A DNA stretch of 31,737 nucleotides from JBGLNL01 sp046484125 (GTDB lineage: Bacteria > Chloroflexota > Dehalococcoidia > SZUA-161 > SpSt-899). The translations under genes and the position numbers were made by a program. The notes beneath the pieces were generated by a model. That model had not been told where the DNA came from and ran no database searches. It worked only from the letters and a program-made list of their open reading frames with translations. Positions 1-7,658 of the stretch are shown here, piece by piece (the stretch's first letter is position 1; every line of letters starts with the position of its first letter). The stretch is taken from assembly GCA_046484125.1 (NCBI GenBank), contig JAWOBX010000010.1:1-31737 (forward strand), in the 5' to 3' direction.

Positions 1-1373
1 GCTTTTTCCTCCCTCTTCCTCCGCTTCTTCTTCCTGGCCGTTACCGTTTTGCGGTACCGTACGCAATGTCCATAGCCACATGGCAGTTAGTCTGGCATCC
101 TCCTCGAAACCTGAAGCATCCGCCCCCTCGAAGAGCATATCGAGCGCTTCGCGAGCCACTGCTCCCCACACATATTCAAGGTATTCTCTAAGTTCCACCC
201 TCTCACCGCTGGTTTTCTCCACCGCTGAATAGCGGGAGAATACCTCCAGCGCCGGACCGAGGCAGGCGAAGATGGCATCAGCACCCATCACACCCTCGTG
301 ATACAAACGCGGCATCCATTGGTGGATACGTTTCGGAAGTTCATCCAGAACATCCCGCCAATCTCCAATGTAGGCTGTGATGAGCGAACCATCCGGGTTT
401 TCCCTGGGCCGGCAGGCGATATGCACCGAAGAAGCAAGGGCGGCAGTACCCATAGCGTTCATACGTGAACCCATTTCAGTGTCTATAGGCCAGGAACCCG
501 TTATCACCCACCCTGCGGCAATAATTGCCTGGAGCATTGCCTCCCATCCACTAGTAGATTTGTGAGCGAAAACAATAACACCCATCCCATTTGGTGCCAA
601 CACACGACGACCTTCTTCCATCGAGCTCACCATTTTGATTTCGAAGTATTGCTTAGTCTTGTGGGAGTATGGGCCTGGGAATCGCTTTGATAAATGCACA
701 ATTTCGTCCGATTTGTCCACTAAATCTTGTGAAAACAGCGATGGATATAAGTCCCCGATTGTCCGCTTCAACCATACGAAAAAGAAATCCGACAGGTCAC
801 CATATGCGATAGCATCGTAATATGGTGGATCGGTTACAAAAGCATGCGCAGAATCGTCAGGGAGTGGATGAGCTAGGGCAGAAGCTGGTTCAGCAATACC
901 AGTCATGCCACTGGAGAATCTGTTTGATTGACAAACTTCCGCAACCCAATTGACTGCGCCCTGGAAGTGACCAGTTGATTCAGACCAAGGATTACCTTCA
1001 ACAAAGTCCCATAACATCGGTAAAGCTTGACGTGAGAAAGTACCTTCTATCTTCTGGCCCGGGATGTTCCACCTGGATAAAGATGTTTGAGCATTAATCT
1101 GCCTATCGACAGCAAACGCCAAACATGTTTGCACTGCCAATCCAAGCCCTTCACCATCATTCCTGGCCACTCTTTCCCCTGCCTCTCGGACCAAACGCAC
1201 AAGTGTGGTTAGTGCCAGGGCTTGGCGGGCTGTAAAAATATCTCCCCACGTTCGTGGTCCATACAGAACTGACGAACTTAGAGCACCAGCACTGGTTTCA
1301 TCGGGGTAGATTTCATTTGGTATTAGGCTCAATTTTCCATTATGGGTATCCTTTTGTCGCTCAAGTTCCCCCC
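1..1373 (-). CDS. DUF1156 adenine-specific DNA methylase, C-terminal part (frameshifted from its N-terminal part, cut by window edge)
   Basis: This reading frame is open without a stop from about 1373 down to base 1, and carries on the protein that starts at 2588 in a different frame. Its first residues after the junction (ELERQKD, then KLSLIPNE) read like the normal linker of DUF1156 methylases. It holds the catalytic amino-methyltransferase motif DPPY at 820-831, in the context VTDPPYYDAIAYGDLSDFF, while the SAM-binding motif lies in the other frame. The later part includes SSMEEGRRVLAPNG and GWVITGSWPIDTEMGSR, typical of this methylase fold. The C-terminus turns acidic (EEEAEEEGG) and leaves the window unfinished. 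It has no obvious start of its own, so it is probably expressed only if the frame is restored. The middle of this part is richer in A+T than the N-terminal half. Confidence 0.8.
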
Positions 1374-2588
1374 AGCGACATGTATAGCTTTCAGGTCCAC
1401 TTCTGTAGGGAACCGGTAGAATCTGCCTTGCTCATCTGAATGGGTGGTCACTACGCAGAAAAGCCTGGCGTCATCAGCACCTCCCCGACGGGCTTTCAAT
1501 TGCTCTCTCACCCTGGCAACCGGCGTGGTGTAACCGGTCACCGGGCAGGTCGCCGAGCCGCGGGCTACTGTCCCAGGCTCGACCTCGGATTCCTTCTTCG
1601 GTTCGAAGATTTCCAAGAGCGGCCGGCGCACGGTACGGGTTTTGCCGTCCGCATAGGTTACGTTGATGGTTTCCGTTTTCACTTTACCTGAGCTATCTCG
1701 AACCCAGCGGAGGGCCCGCTTGCGATTTTTGGTTTTAGCAAGCCATAGTGAGCGCATCAGAGGGACCTCAACCGGCGCTTCATCGCCGGGGGCCTCGGAG
1801 ATGATGGTTCGCGCCCACAGGTAGGCAATGGGCGTCGCGCCATCCTGGTCTTTCGGGTAAAACTCAGCCAGTTCCTTTTCGGCTTCGCTCTTGATCCATT
1901 CGCCCCATTTACGGACCTCATCGGCCAGTTGCTGCCCATACCTGGGGATATACTCCAGTACTACTTTATTCAGCAGAACGGCCACCGGATTCAGATCGGA
2001 GGCAAAGGTATCGGCGCCGACGCGCAGCGCCTCCAGGGGGATCGAGCCCCCGCCCGCGAAGGGGTCTACCAGCATAGGCCGGGTACCAGGCTCGCCGCCA
2101 AGTGCTTCATGCGCTGCCTGAGTAAGCTGCCGCGCGGTGCGCAGGAACAGTTCGTTGGTGGAGGAATCCCAGTTGGCGAAGTCGGCGATGAAATCCAGCA
2201 TAAGCTGCCGCAGGACGGAATAGGCGTTCGGGTTCTCCGGGCTGAAATCAGAATTCTCCTGGTTGACGGCGATTAACCTTCCTATGGTGTACTCGGAGAG
2301 AAGCTGGTCCCTTACCACCCGGTCTGCCATTGCTTCCCGGGCGAAAGCCGTCATTATCTCGAAAGCCCGGTCTCGGAAGTCAGGCGGGCAAAGCTCATCA
2401 GCGGGATCCAGCCATAACGAGGCGCATATAACCGCCCGGCAGGCGGCCAGGGGCCTGCGTGCCCACCATATGTGCAGCGTGGAAATATGCCCGTGACGGA
2501 TGCTCTTCTCCCGTCGGGCATGTGCCGAGATACGCTTGATGGGCAGGTCGACTTCAATGAGCCGTTTTGGGTATGTGTTTTGTGCCAT
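1329..2588 (-). CDS. DUF1156 adenine-specific DNA methylase, N-terminal part
   Basis: The 419 residues begin with the DUF1156 signature: KRLIEVDLPIK, then SAHARREKSIRHGHISTLH and WWARRPLAACR at residues 8-51. The SAM-binding motif I, VDPFAGGGSIPLEAL, is near residues 174-188 and is followed by ASDLNPVAVLLNKV. Near residue 360 the zinc-ribbon-like CPVTGYTTPV keeps only the first Cys of the usual CPxCG pair. The product is a predicted N6-adenine DNA methyltransferase (COG1743 type). The ATG directly follows the stop of the AlbA_2 gene (TAA then ATG), so the two are co-transcribed. The frame ends early (IPIMEN) because of the indel at 1368-1373, and the catalytic DPPY motif lies past it. As written, this fragment alone cannot methylate. 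Confidence 0.88.
   Translation of the reverse strand: MAQNTYPKRLIEVDLPIKRISAHARREKSIRHGHISTLHIWWARRPLAACRAVICASLWLDPADELCPPDFRDRAFEIMTAFAREAMADRVVRDQLLSEYTIGRLIAVNQENSDFSPENPNAYSVLRQLMLDFIADFANWDSSTNELFLRTARQLTQAAHEALGGEPGTRPMLVDPFAGGGSIPLEALRVGADTFASDLNPVAVLLNKVVLEYIPRYGQQLADEVRKWGEWIKSEAEKELAEFYPKDQDGATPIAYLWARTIISEAPGDEAPVEVPLMRSLWLAKTKNRKRALRWVRDSSGKVKTETINVTYADGKTRTVRRPLLEIFEPKKESEVEPGTVARGSATCPVTGYTTPVARVREQLKARRGGADDARLFCVVTTHSDEQGRFYRFPTEVDLKAIHVAGGNLSDKRIPIMEN
1368..1373. other. C6/G6 homopolymer at the frameshift point of the methylase
   Basis: The coding strand reads a run of six G here. Upstream the frame is DLKAIHVAGG. Restoring one G gives AGG-ELERQKDTHNGKLSLIPNE and joins the N-terminal frame to the long downstream frame with no stop. 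As written, the upstream frame ends at a TGA at 1329-1331. It could be a sequencing or assembly slip, an inactivating mutation, or a phase-variable tract. Six bases is short for phase variation. Confidence 0.75.
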
Positions 2589-3953
2589 TTACACTATCCC
2601 CTTGCTCTTTGGCACATATACGCGCTTAGGGTCTTGTGGGCCAGTGCCAATCTCGGCCAGAACGCCTTCAATCACCAGCTTCCGTAACCGGGTTCGGGCC
2701 GTCCGGTCCGAAACATCCCACAACTGCGCTGCTCCCCGCGTGGATATCTCGTGATGCTCCAGTAAATATTGCTCCAGTTGCTTGCGCCACTCCGGTATCT
2801 TTGTTGGCACCGCTGGCCGACGTGCGAACAGCGTCACACGAAAAGTGGTCCCGATCTCCTCAAAGTTTGGAGCCTCAAATCCGGCATCTGTGCACGCGGC
2901 AATCATCCTGCCCATCCCCGAACCCCATTGCTCTATCAACCCCAGTTCACGAAAAACTCGCCCGATAACCCTGTTTCGCAATTTGGAAACACCTGAAAGC
3001 GCCGCCTCCAGCGTCAGGCCGAAAGGTAACATTCCGGGGCTGGTAATTTCCAGCCGGTCATCAAAAATTCCTATGCGGATGTTCATTCCGAGCAGCGAGT
3101 AGTCGGCATGGACTACGGCATTTATAACCGCTTCCCTTACTGCGGCGGGAGGGTATTGAGGAATTTCCTCTCTTCGCACTCTACCTATCTGGGCTGCACG
3201 GAGCGTATGTCGTTCGATGAATTCGACAGTGCTTTCGATCGCGCGGGGAAGGTATTCATCAATATCTGTCTGATCGAGGAACTGCTCAGTAGTCGTGCCT
3301 CTAAAACGGGCGCAGCGAATTATGGCATCAGGAAAAACGGTATTTCGTTGCTTCCCGAATAGCAGAACAGCGCCTCTGGATGGGAATTCCCTGTTATTGT
3401 GAGGCACCAGCAAACCGAGTGACTTACGCTTTGAAGTGCCAAGTTTACGGGAAACTTGCGAGAAGAACTCGGAAGCAGCTCGGAAGTCAATATCTTCCGA
3501 GTTGACCTCGGTGCAGGGCTGCTCGTCATATAGAGTATTCACGGCAAGTCGTTGAATTCCGGCTATTATCTCAGGCCCTGCCAGCCGGTTCGTTGAGCCC
3601 AGCCGAATATATACACCATTTTCTGGCCCTTCGGAGCGAATATAATACGGTCCCACCAAATGTGGAACGTTGATGACAATGAGCTCCCGATCTCGCCATG
3701 AGACGATCTGGATATCCGGCACCAGAACCGGACTGATATTATCGGCGAAAGCATTGGCCAGTCGCTCCTCGTCGGCAAGGGGGTCTGTAAGGCCAACAAC
3801 CTCATTGGTGTTGTCACGTACGCCGAGTACCAATGTTCCTCCGGAAGTGTTGGCAAATGCAACAACCGTGCGCAGGATGTTCTGCATTGAACGGCAATTT
3901 TCCTTGAACTCGAGGTATTTCCCCTCGTTCCTGGCCAATATGTCCTTGATCAC
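2589..3953 (-). CDS. AlbA_2 (Schlafen-type) / HATPase_c_4 / winged-helix protein
   Basis: The product is about 454 residues. The N-terminus has the AlbA_2 signature (GKYLEFKENCRS, VVAFANTSGGTLVLGV, GVYIRLGSTNRLAG). The middle has an HATPase_c_4 module (REAVINAVVHADYS, DRLEITSPGMLPFG, IEQWGSGMGRM). The C-terminus is a winged helix-turn-helix (STRGAAQLWDVSDRTARTRLRKL). Related proteins are annotated as ATP-binding transcriptional regulators (COG2865), while AlbA_2 domains of the Schlafen family can be nucleases. I chose the GTG at 3953-3951: it overlaps the helicase stop as GTGA and has a GGGAG site about ten bases upstream. A start further upstream would run about 70 bases into the helicase gene with no homologous residues. 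The tight coupling on both sides suggests it works with the helicase and methylase, as regulator or effector. Confidence 0.85.
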   Translation of the reverse strand: MIKDILARNEGKYLEFKENCRSMQNILRTVVAFANTSGGTLVLGVRDNTNEVVGLTDPLADEERLANAFADNISPVLVPDIQIVSWRDRELIVINVPHLVGPYYIRSEGPENGVYIRLGSTNRLAGPEIIAGIQRLAVNTLYDEQPCTEVNSEDIDFRAASEFFSQVSRKLGTSKRKSLGLLVPHNNREFPSRGAVLLFGKQRNTVFPDAIIRCARFRGTTTEQFLDQTDIDEYLPRAIESTVEFIERHTLRAAQIGRVRREEIPQYPPAAVREAVINAVVHADYSLLGMNIRIGIFDDRLEITSPGMLPFGLTLEAALSGVSKLRNRVIGRVFRELGLIEQWGSGMGRMIAACTDAGFEAPNFEEIGTTFRVTLFARRPAVPTKIPEWRKQLEQYLLEHHEISTRGAAQLWDVSDRTARTRLRKLVIEGVLAEIGTGPQDPKRVYVPKSKGIV

Positions 3954-6900
3954 CCGGCGTTTTCTCCCTGTAGAATTTCCTGGGCGCTCACATGATAGTG
4001 ATCCACTTTGACTATTGGCTCCCATCCGAGGCGGGACGGGTCTTGAATGGTGTGAATTTCCGGAGTACTTGCACAGTTGAAAACAGTGTAGAGCCAGTAA
4101 TCCTTTTTCAGTCGCTGGGCCGTCTTGAATTCGTTGTTGGAAAGAGCGACCTCCCCGATCCCGGCACGTCCTTTCACTTCGATGAACCGGACTTCGATAG
4201 CCGTCTGCGGGTCTTCCGGGTGAGGTTTACGGGAAATCAGGTCGAACCCCCGATTCTCTTCCTCGACACTCTGGACTCTCCAGCCCCTTGCCTCTTCGTA
4301 CCGGATCGCTTCCTCTACTGCAATCCTCTCTGTTTCCGGGTCGCTCACCATTCGCTTACCGATAGGTGTCTGCCGCTCCGGGTGAGGTAATACCCAGGCA
4401 GTACCAAGATGCTTGATGTTGCTTATGGTGCACTCCCTTTCCTTTGCTATACCGGCCCGCCGTTGTTCCAGGCGGTGATTCAGTTCATCCAGCTTATCCT
4501 CCAGCATACGTATGCGCCCATCCAGTCCCTGGATGGTTGAGCCAGCTTCCTTCTGGCTTATCAGGTCGGCAAATTGAATCTGGGCACGGTCGATGATCGC
4601 GTTCAGGCTTATCTCCATATGCTCGGAAATGGTCTGTATCTCTTTCTCCCGGCGCTTTCGCTCATCCTCCAGGAGCGGCGTTAATGCCTGCTCATACAGG
4701 GTTGCTTCTACTGTTTCCTGTGATGGGAAAGAATGCCATTCAGGAGGATCGATGCCATCGGAAGCTGGTGATAAGTCCAGGAAAATAGTGGGCTGTCGCA
4801 CGGTGATCATCCCATCCTCGGTTATCTCAGCTACGAACAGGCACTTATGCAGCGTGTTCCCCCGCCCGTCACGAATCTCCGCGGAGTAGAGTTGAAGTAG
4901 AGCGGGAGATTCCCGCCGAAGATCAAAGAATACAGCGCCACGCTCAAGGTCCTCCTGGACTTTATCAAGCACCAGTGCCCTCGTGCTCTCATAGAGCGGA
5001 TGGCCGGGGGTTACCCACTCAAGGGTGGAATCTTTGGCGAGGTATTGTTTATCAAATATAATCTGTTTATATTCGCGACCCAATTTGCCAAATTTCGCCT
5101 CCAGCCTCTCTCCGTGGGGAATCAGCAGTCGCGGCACTCTACCGATTTTGTAAATATGTTCGGCGTTTTTAGGCGAACGAGGTGAGATGCCGGCCAGCTT
5201 ACAGGCATTTATGAAGAAATCCTCAACAACCTCCGGAACCAGTCTTCTTTCCTTGGCCTCTTCCGACTTACCCACAATCGCTGTGAGATTCAATTCATGT
5301 TTTGCCAGCCCTTCCAAGGTGGATTTGGTTATCTGTTTTAATCTCTCGCTATCAACCTGTTCAACGATCCTATCCTTTATCACATCCTCGGTCAGGTTCC
5401 TGGCATACATATCTCGAAGCATTCTTTCCAGTTCATTGGTCGGAAATACATCGCCAAGCACGTTGAAGACTTTACCGGTACGATTCGGGTCCATGTCCTT
5501 TTCGATCTGGCTTATGCGGTCGAATAGTCTCTCCAGCACCCGGCCTTCCCGCGTATTGGTCGAGACGAAGTTCTGAATAAGGCAATCCTTCTCCTGGCCG
5601 TACCGATGGATTCGGCCCATCCGTTGTTCAAGGCGTACCGGATTCCAGGGGATATCGTAGTTGATCATGTACCAGCAGAATTGCAGGTTTATACCCTCCC
5701 CTGCCGCTTCTGTGGCCACCATAACCTGGCAGTTTTCCTTGAAGTCCCGTTCGGCGTAAATTCGCGTTCCCGGTGTATCGCGGTCACCTGTCTTCATCCC
5801 GCCATGAATCTGGGTGACGTTCAATCCCCATTCACAGAGCTTGCCTAAAGGTCGACCGTCACGGCCATCTCCTGCCAGGTAATCCAGAGTGTCCTTGTGT
5901 TCAGTGAAAACCAGCAGCTTCATCTTGGGATCGTCAAATATTCCGGTTTCGGTAATCACCTCCCGCAGCTTGGCGAGTTTTGATTCGATCTCCCGGGTCT
6001 CCAGCGTTTTGGCATGCTCGACCAGTTTGCCCAGCGCGATGATTTCTTCCCGGAGGTCTTCGGGGTTAATGGAGGCAACGATGCCCTCCAATTTATCGAT
6101 GATTTCTTCCTGAGTCTCCTCGGGAAGTTCGTCGAAATCATCTGGTATCCGCTTGTTAATCAATTCCTGCCGATAGGCTTCCGGGTCTTCCAGGATTTTT
6201 TCCCGCTTGGCCTTCATCCGCTCCAGGGTTCGACGGACGGCATATATACTTGAGGCGAACCGACGTTGCAGCATTGCCATCGTGAAACCGAGGGCTCGGC
6301 CTTGAGTGGTTTCCGCCTGTGATGCCTTGATGGATTGATCCTCAACATAATTGGTCAGCCGGTCGTAGAAGTCGAGTTCATCATCATACAGGGGAAATGC
6401 CACGGTTTGCACGTTTCGTCTGGTGAACAGGCTTTTGGCCTTCCCCGTATCCGGATCGGGAAAGGTCACCAGCGCCTCTTTAATCCTTCTCAGGTAGAAC
6501 GGGGCCTCCCGCTCCTTCATAGCCTTTTCCAGACTCTTGATATCTCCGTAAACATCTTTATCAAGCAGCCTGAGAAACAGACTGAAGTTATTCGGATCGC
6601 CTTTGTGAGGCGTCGCTGTCATCATGAGATAGTGGTCAGTTCTCTCCGATAGCTCTTCACCCAACTGGTAGGCCAGGGTCTTTTTATCTTCGCTGTATGC
6701 GCTCATCTTGTGGGCTTCATCAACTATTACCAGGTCCCAGTGAGTACGCATCAGGCTTTCTCGTGCATCCTCGATCCGGGAAACCCACGAAACGGAGGTT
6801 ATTACCTGATCGATATCCTGCCATGGATTTGAACCGTAGCTGGCTCTCAGTCGCTCTCCTCTGACGATCTCAAAGTTCTCTCTGAATTTATCAGTGAGCT

Positions 6901-7399
6901 CACGCTTCCACTGAAAGCACAGGTTGGCGGGTGTGACTATGAGGATTCGCTGAATCAGGCCTCTCACTTTTAATTCTTTTACCAGCAACCCTGCCATAAT
7001 AGTTTTACCGGCTCCCGGGTCATCAGCCAGTAAGAATCTGATTCGCGGGAGTTTAAGGAAATAATCGTAAACGGCTTCCAGTTGGTGTGGTAATGGATCG
7101 ACCCTTGCTATGGACAAAGAGAAATAGGGGTCATATTCATAGGCAAGCCCCAACCTCATAGCTTCAACGCCCAATTGGAACCTGGCGGGGTCGCCGTCGA
7201 AAGGCTGTTTTTCCGGGCTAATGACAAGCTGAGCCAGTTGCTGGGTAGTTAGTACGGGGTCATAGAACTGATTGGTGTTTAGTCCTTTTCCAACCAGTTT
7301 AACCGATTCCCCTATCTCGGTGACAAGTATCACCTGAACGGGTTCGGGGAATATAGGCCCTCGAACAATCGTGTTAGGTTTGAGGTTGTCACTCAGCAT
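3950..7399 (-). CDS. SNF2/RapA-family helicase with C-terminal DUF3883 (DrmD-like)
   Basis: The product is 1149 residues. The DEAD/SNF2 part shows Walker A DDPGAGKTIMAGLL (Lys at about 132), DEAH in VIVDEAHKMSA (about 227-230) and motif III MTATPHKGDP. The second helicase lobe shows FTEHKDTLDYL, IHGGMK, VATEAAGEGINLQ and RLEQRMGRIHRYGQ. A coiled-coil-rich stretch follows. The last 100 residues are a DUF3883 domain with GFDLIS (D1053) and FIEVKGR (E1074, K1076), a spacing that resembles a PD-(D/E)xK nuclease core. Large helicases of this type occur in defence loci, for example DrmD of class 1 DISARM, beside adenine methylases. I prefer the ATG at 7399 because MLSDNLKP then TIVRGPIFPEPVQV is the normal family N-terminus. 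An in-frame TTG at 7495 adds 32 residues that resemble nothing. The start has no Shine-Dalgarno site. Confidence 0.9.
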   Translation of the reverse strand: MLSDNLKPNTIVRGPIFPEPVQVILVTEIGESVKLVGKGLNTNQFYDPVLTTQQLAQLVISPEKQPFDGDPARFQLGVEAMRLGLAYEYDPYFSLSIARVDPLPHQLEAVYDYFLKLPRIRFLLADDPGAGKTIMAGLLVKELKVRGLIQRILIVTPANLCFQWKRELTDKFRENFEIVRGERLRASYGSNPWQDIDQVITSVSWVSRIEDARESLMRTHWDLVIVDEAHKMSAYSEDKKTLAYQLGEELSERTDHYLMMTATPHKGDPNNFSLFLRLLDKDVYGDIKSLEKAMKEREAPFYLRRIKEALVTFPDPDTGKAKSLFTRRNVQTVAFPLYDDELDFYDRLTNYVEDQSIKASQAETTQGRALGFTMAMLQRRFASSIYAVRRTLERMKAKREKILEDPEAYRQELINKRIPDDFDELPEETQEEIIDKLEGIVASINPEDLREEIIALGKLVEHAKTLETREIESKLAKLREVITETGIFDDPKMKLLVFTEHKDTLDYLAGDGRDGRPLGKLCEWGLNVTQIHGGMKTGDRDTPGTRIYAERDFKENCQVMVATEAAGEGINLQFCWYMINYDIPWNPVRLEQRMGRIHRYGQEKDCLIQNFVSTNTREGRVLERLFDRISQIEKDMDPNRTGKVFNVLGDVFPTNELERMLRDMYARNLTEDVIKDRIVEQVDSERLKQITKSTLEGLAKHELNLTAIVGKSEEAKERRLVPEVVEDFFINACKLAGISPRSPKNAEHIYKIGRVPRLLIPHGERLEAKFGKLGREYKQIIFDKQYLAKDSTLEWVTPGHPLYESTRALVLDKVQEDLERGAVFFDLRRESPALLQLYSAEIRDGRGNTLHKCLFVAEITEDGMITVRQPTIFLDLSPASDGIDPPEWHSFPSQETVEATLYEQALTPLLEDERKRREKEIQTISEHMEISLNAIIDRAQIQFADLISQKEAGSTIQGLDGRIRMLEDKLDELNHRLEQRRAGIAKERECTISNIKHLGTAWVLPHPERQTPIGKRMVSDPETERIAVEEAIRYEEARGWRVQSVEEENRGFDLISRKPHPEDPQTAIEVRFIEVKGRAGIGEVALSNNEFKTAQRLKKDYWLYTVFNCASTPEIHTIQDPSRLGWEPIVKVDHYHVSAQEILQGENAG

Positions 7400-7408
7400 T
7401 TGTATCAC

Positions 7409-7437
7409 ATTATAGGGCTTCGGTATTGAACTATCAA
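7409..7437 (-). promoter_or_regulatory. Sigma-70-type promoter of the helicase operon, apparently leaderless
   Basis: On the minus strand TTGATA (7437-7432) is separated by exactly 17 bases from a perfect TATAAT (7414-7409). Transcription would start at about 7402-7401, only two or three bases before the ATG at 7399. That agrees with the lack of a ribosome binding site and supports 7399 as the start. Confidence 0.7.
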
Positions 7438-7549
7438 TGGTTGACGAGGTTATAGAATGATTTAAAGGAGTAATGATAAGCTTTGTATTACCCAAGTTCT
7501 ACAGTTTAGATTTTGGCTTAGCTTTGGAGGAAATCGGCTTTAGCTATGA

Positions 7550-7557
7550 ATTTCAAA
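7550..7557. repeat. Left 8-bp direct repeat flanking the IS (putative target duplication)
   Basis: ATTTCAAA lies immediately left of the element and recurs exactly at 9281-9288 on its right side, as expected for a target-site duplication. Confidence 0.55.
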
Positions 7558-7601
7558 TTTTGGAGTACAAATGTAGTGCCTAATTATGGTGGTTACGCAG
7601 C

Positions 7602-7630
7602 TTTACAAATGCGTTTGTCTGTGGTATTAT
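7602..7630 (+). promoter_or_regulatory. Promoter of the IS transposase
   Basis: TTTACA (7602-7607), 17 bases, TATTAT (7625-7630). The start of transcription would fall about 20 bases before the transposase ATG. It lies inside the element, so the IS carries its own promoter. Confidence 0.55.
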
Positions 7631-7658
7631 CAGTAGTGGATAATCAGGAGGCAGGCGC

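Noticed and set aside
3954..4025. Upstream start for the AlbA_2 protein at 4025
   Set aside because: It would overlap the helicase gene by about 75 bases. The added residues resemble nothing, while the GTG at 3953 has coupling and a ribosome site.
7400..7495. Upstream TTG start for the helicase at 7495
   Set aside because: It adds 32 residues outside the family N-terminus, overlaps the promoter boxes and has no ribosome site.
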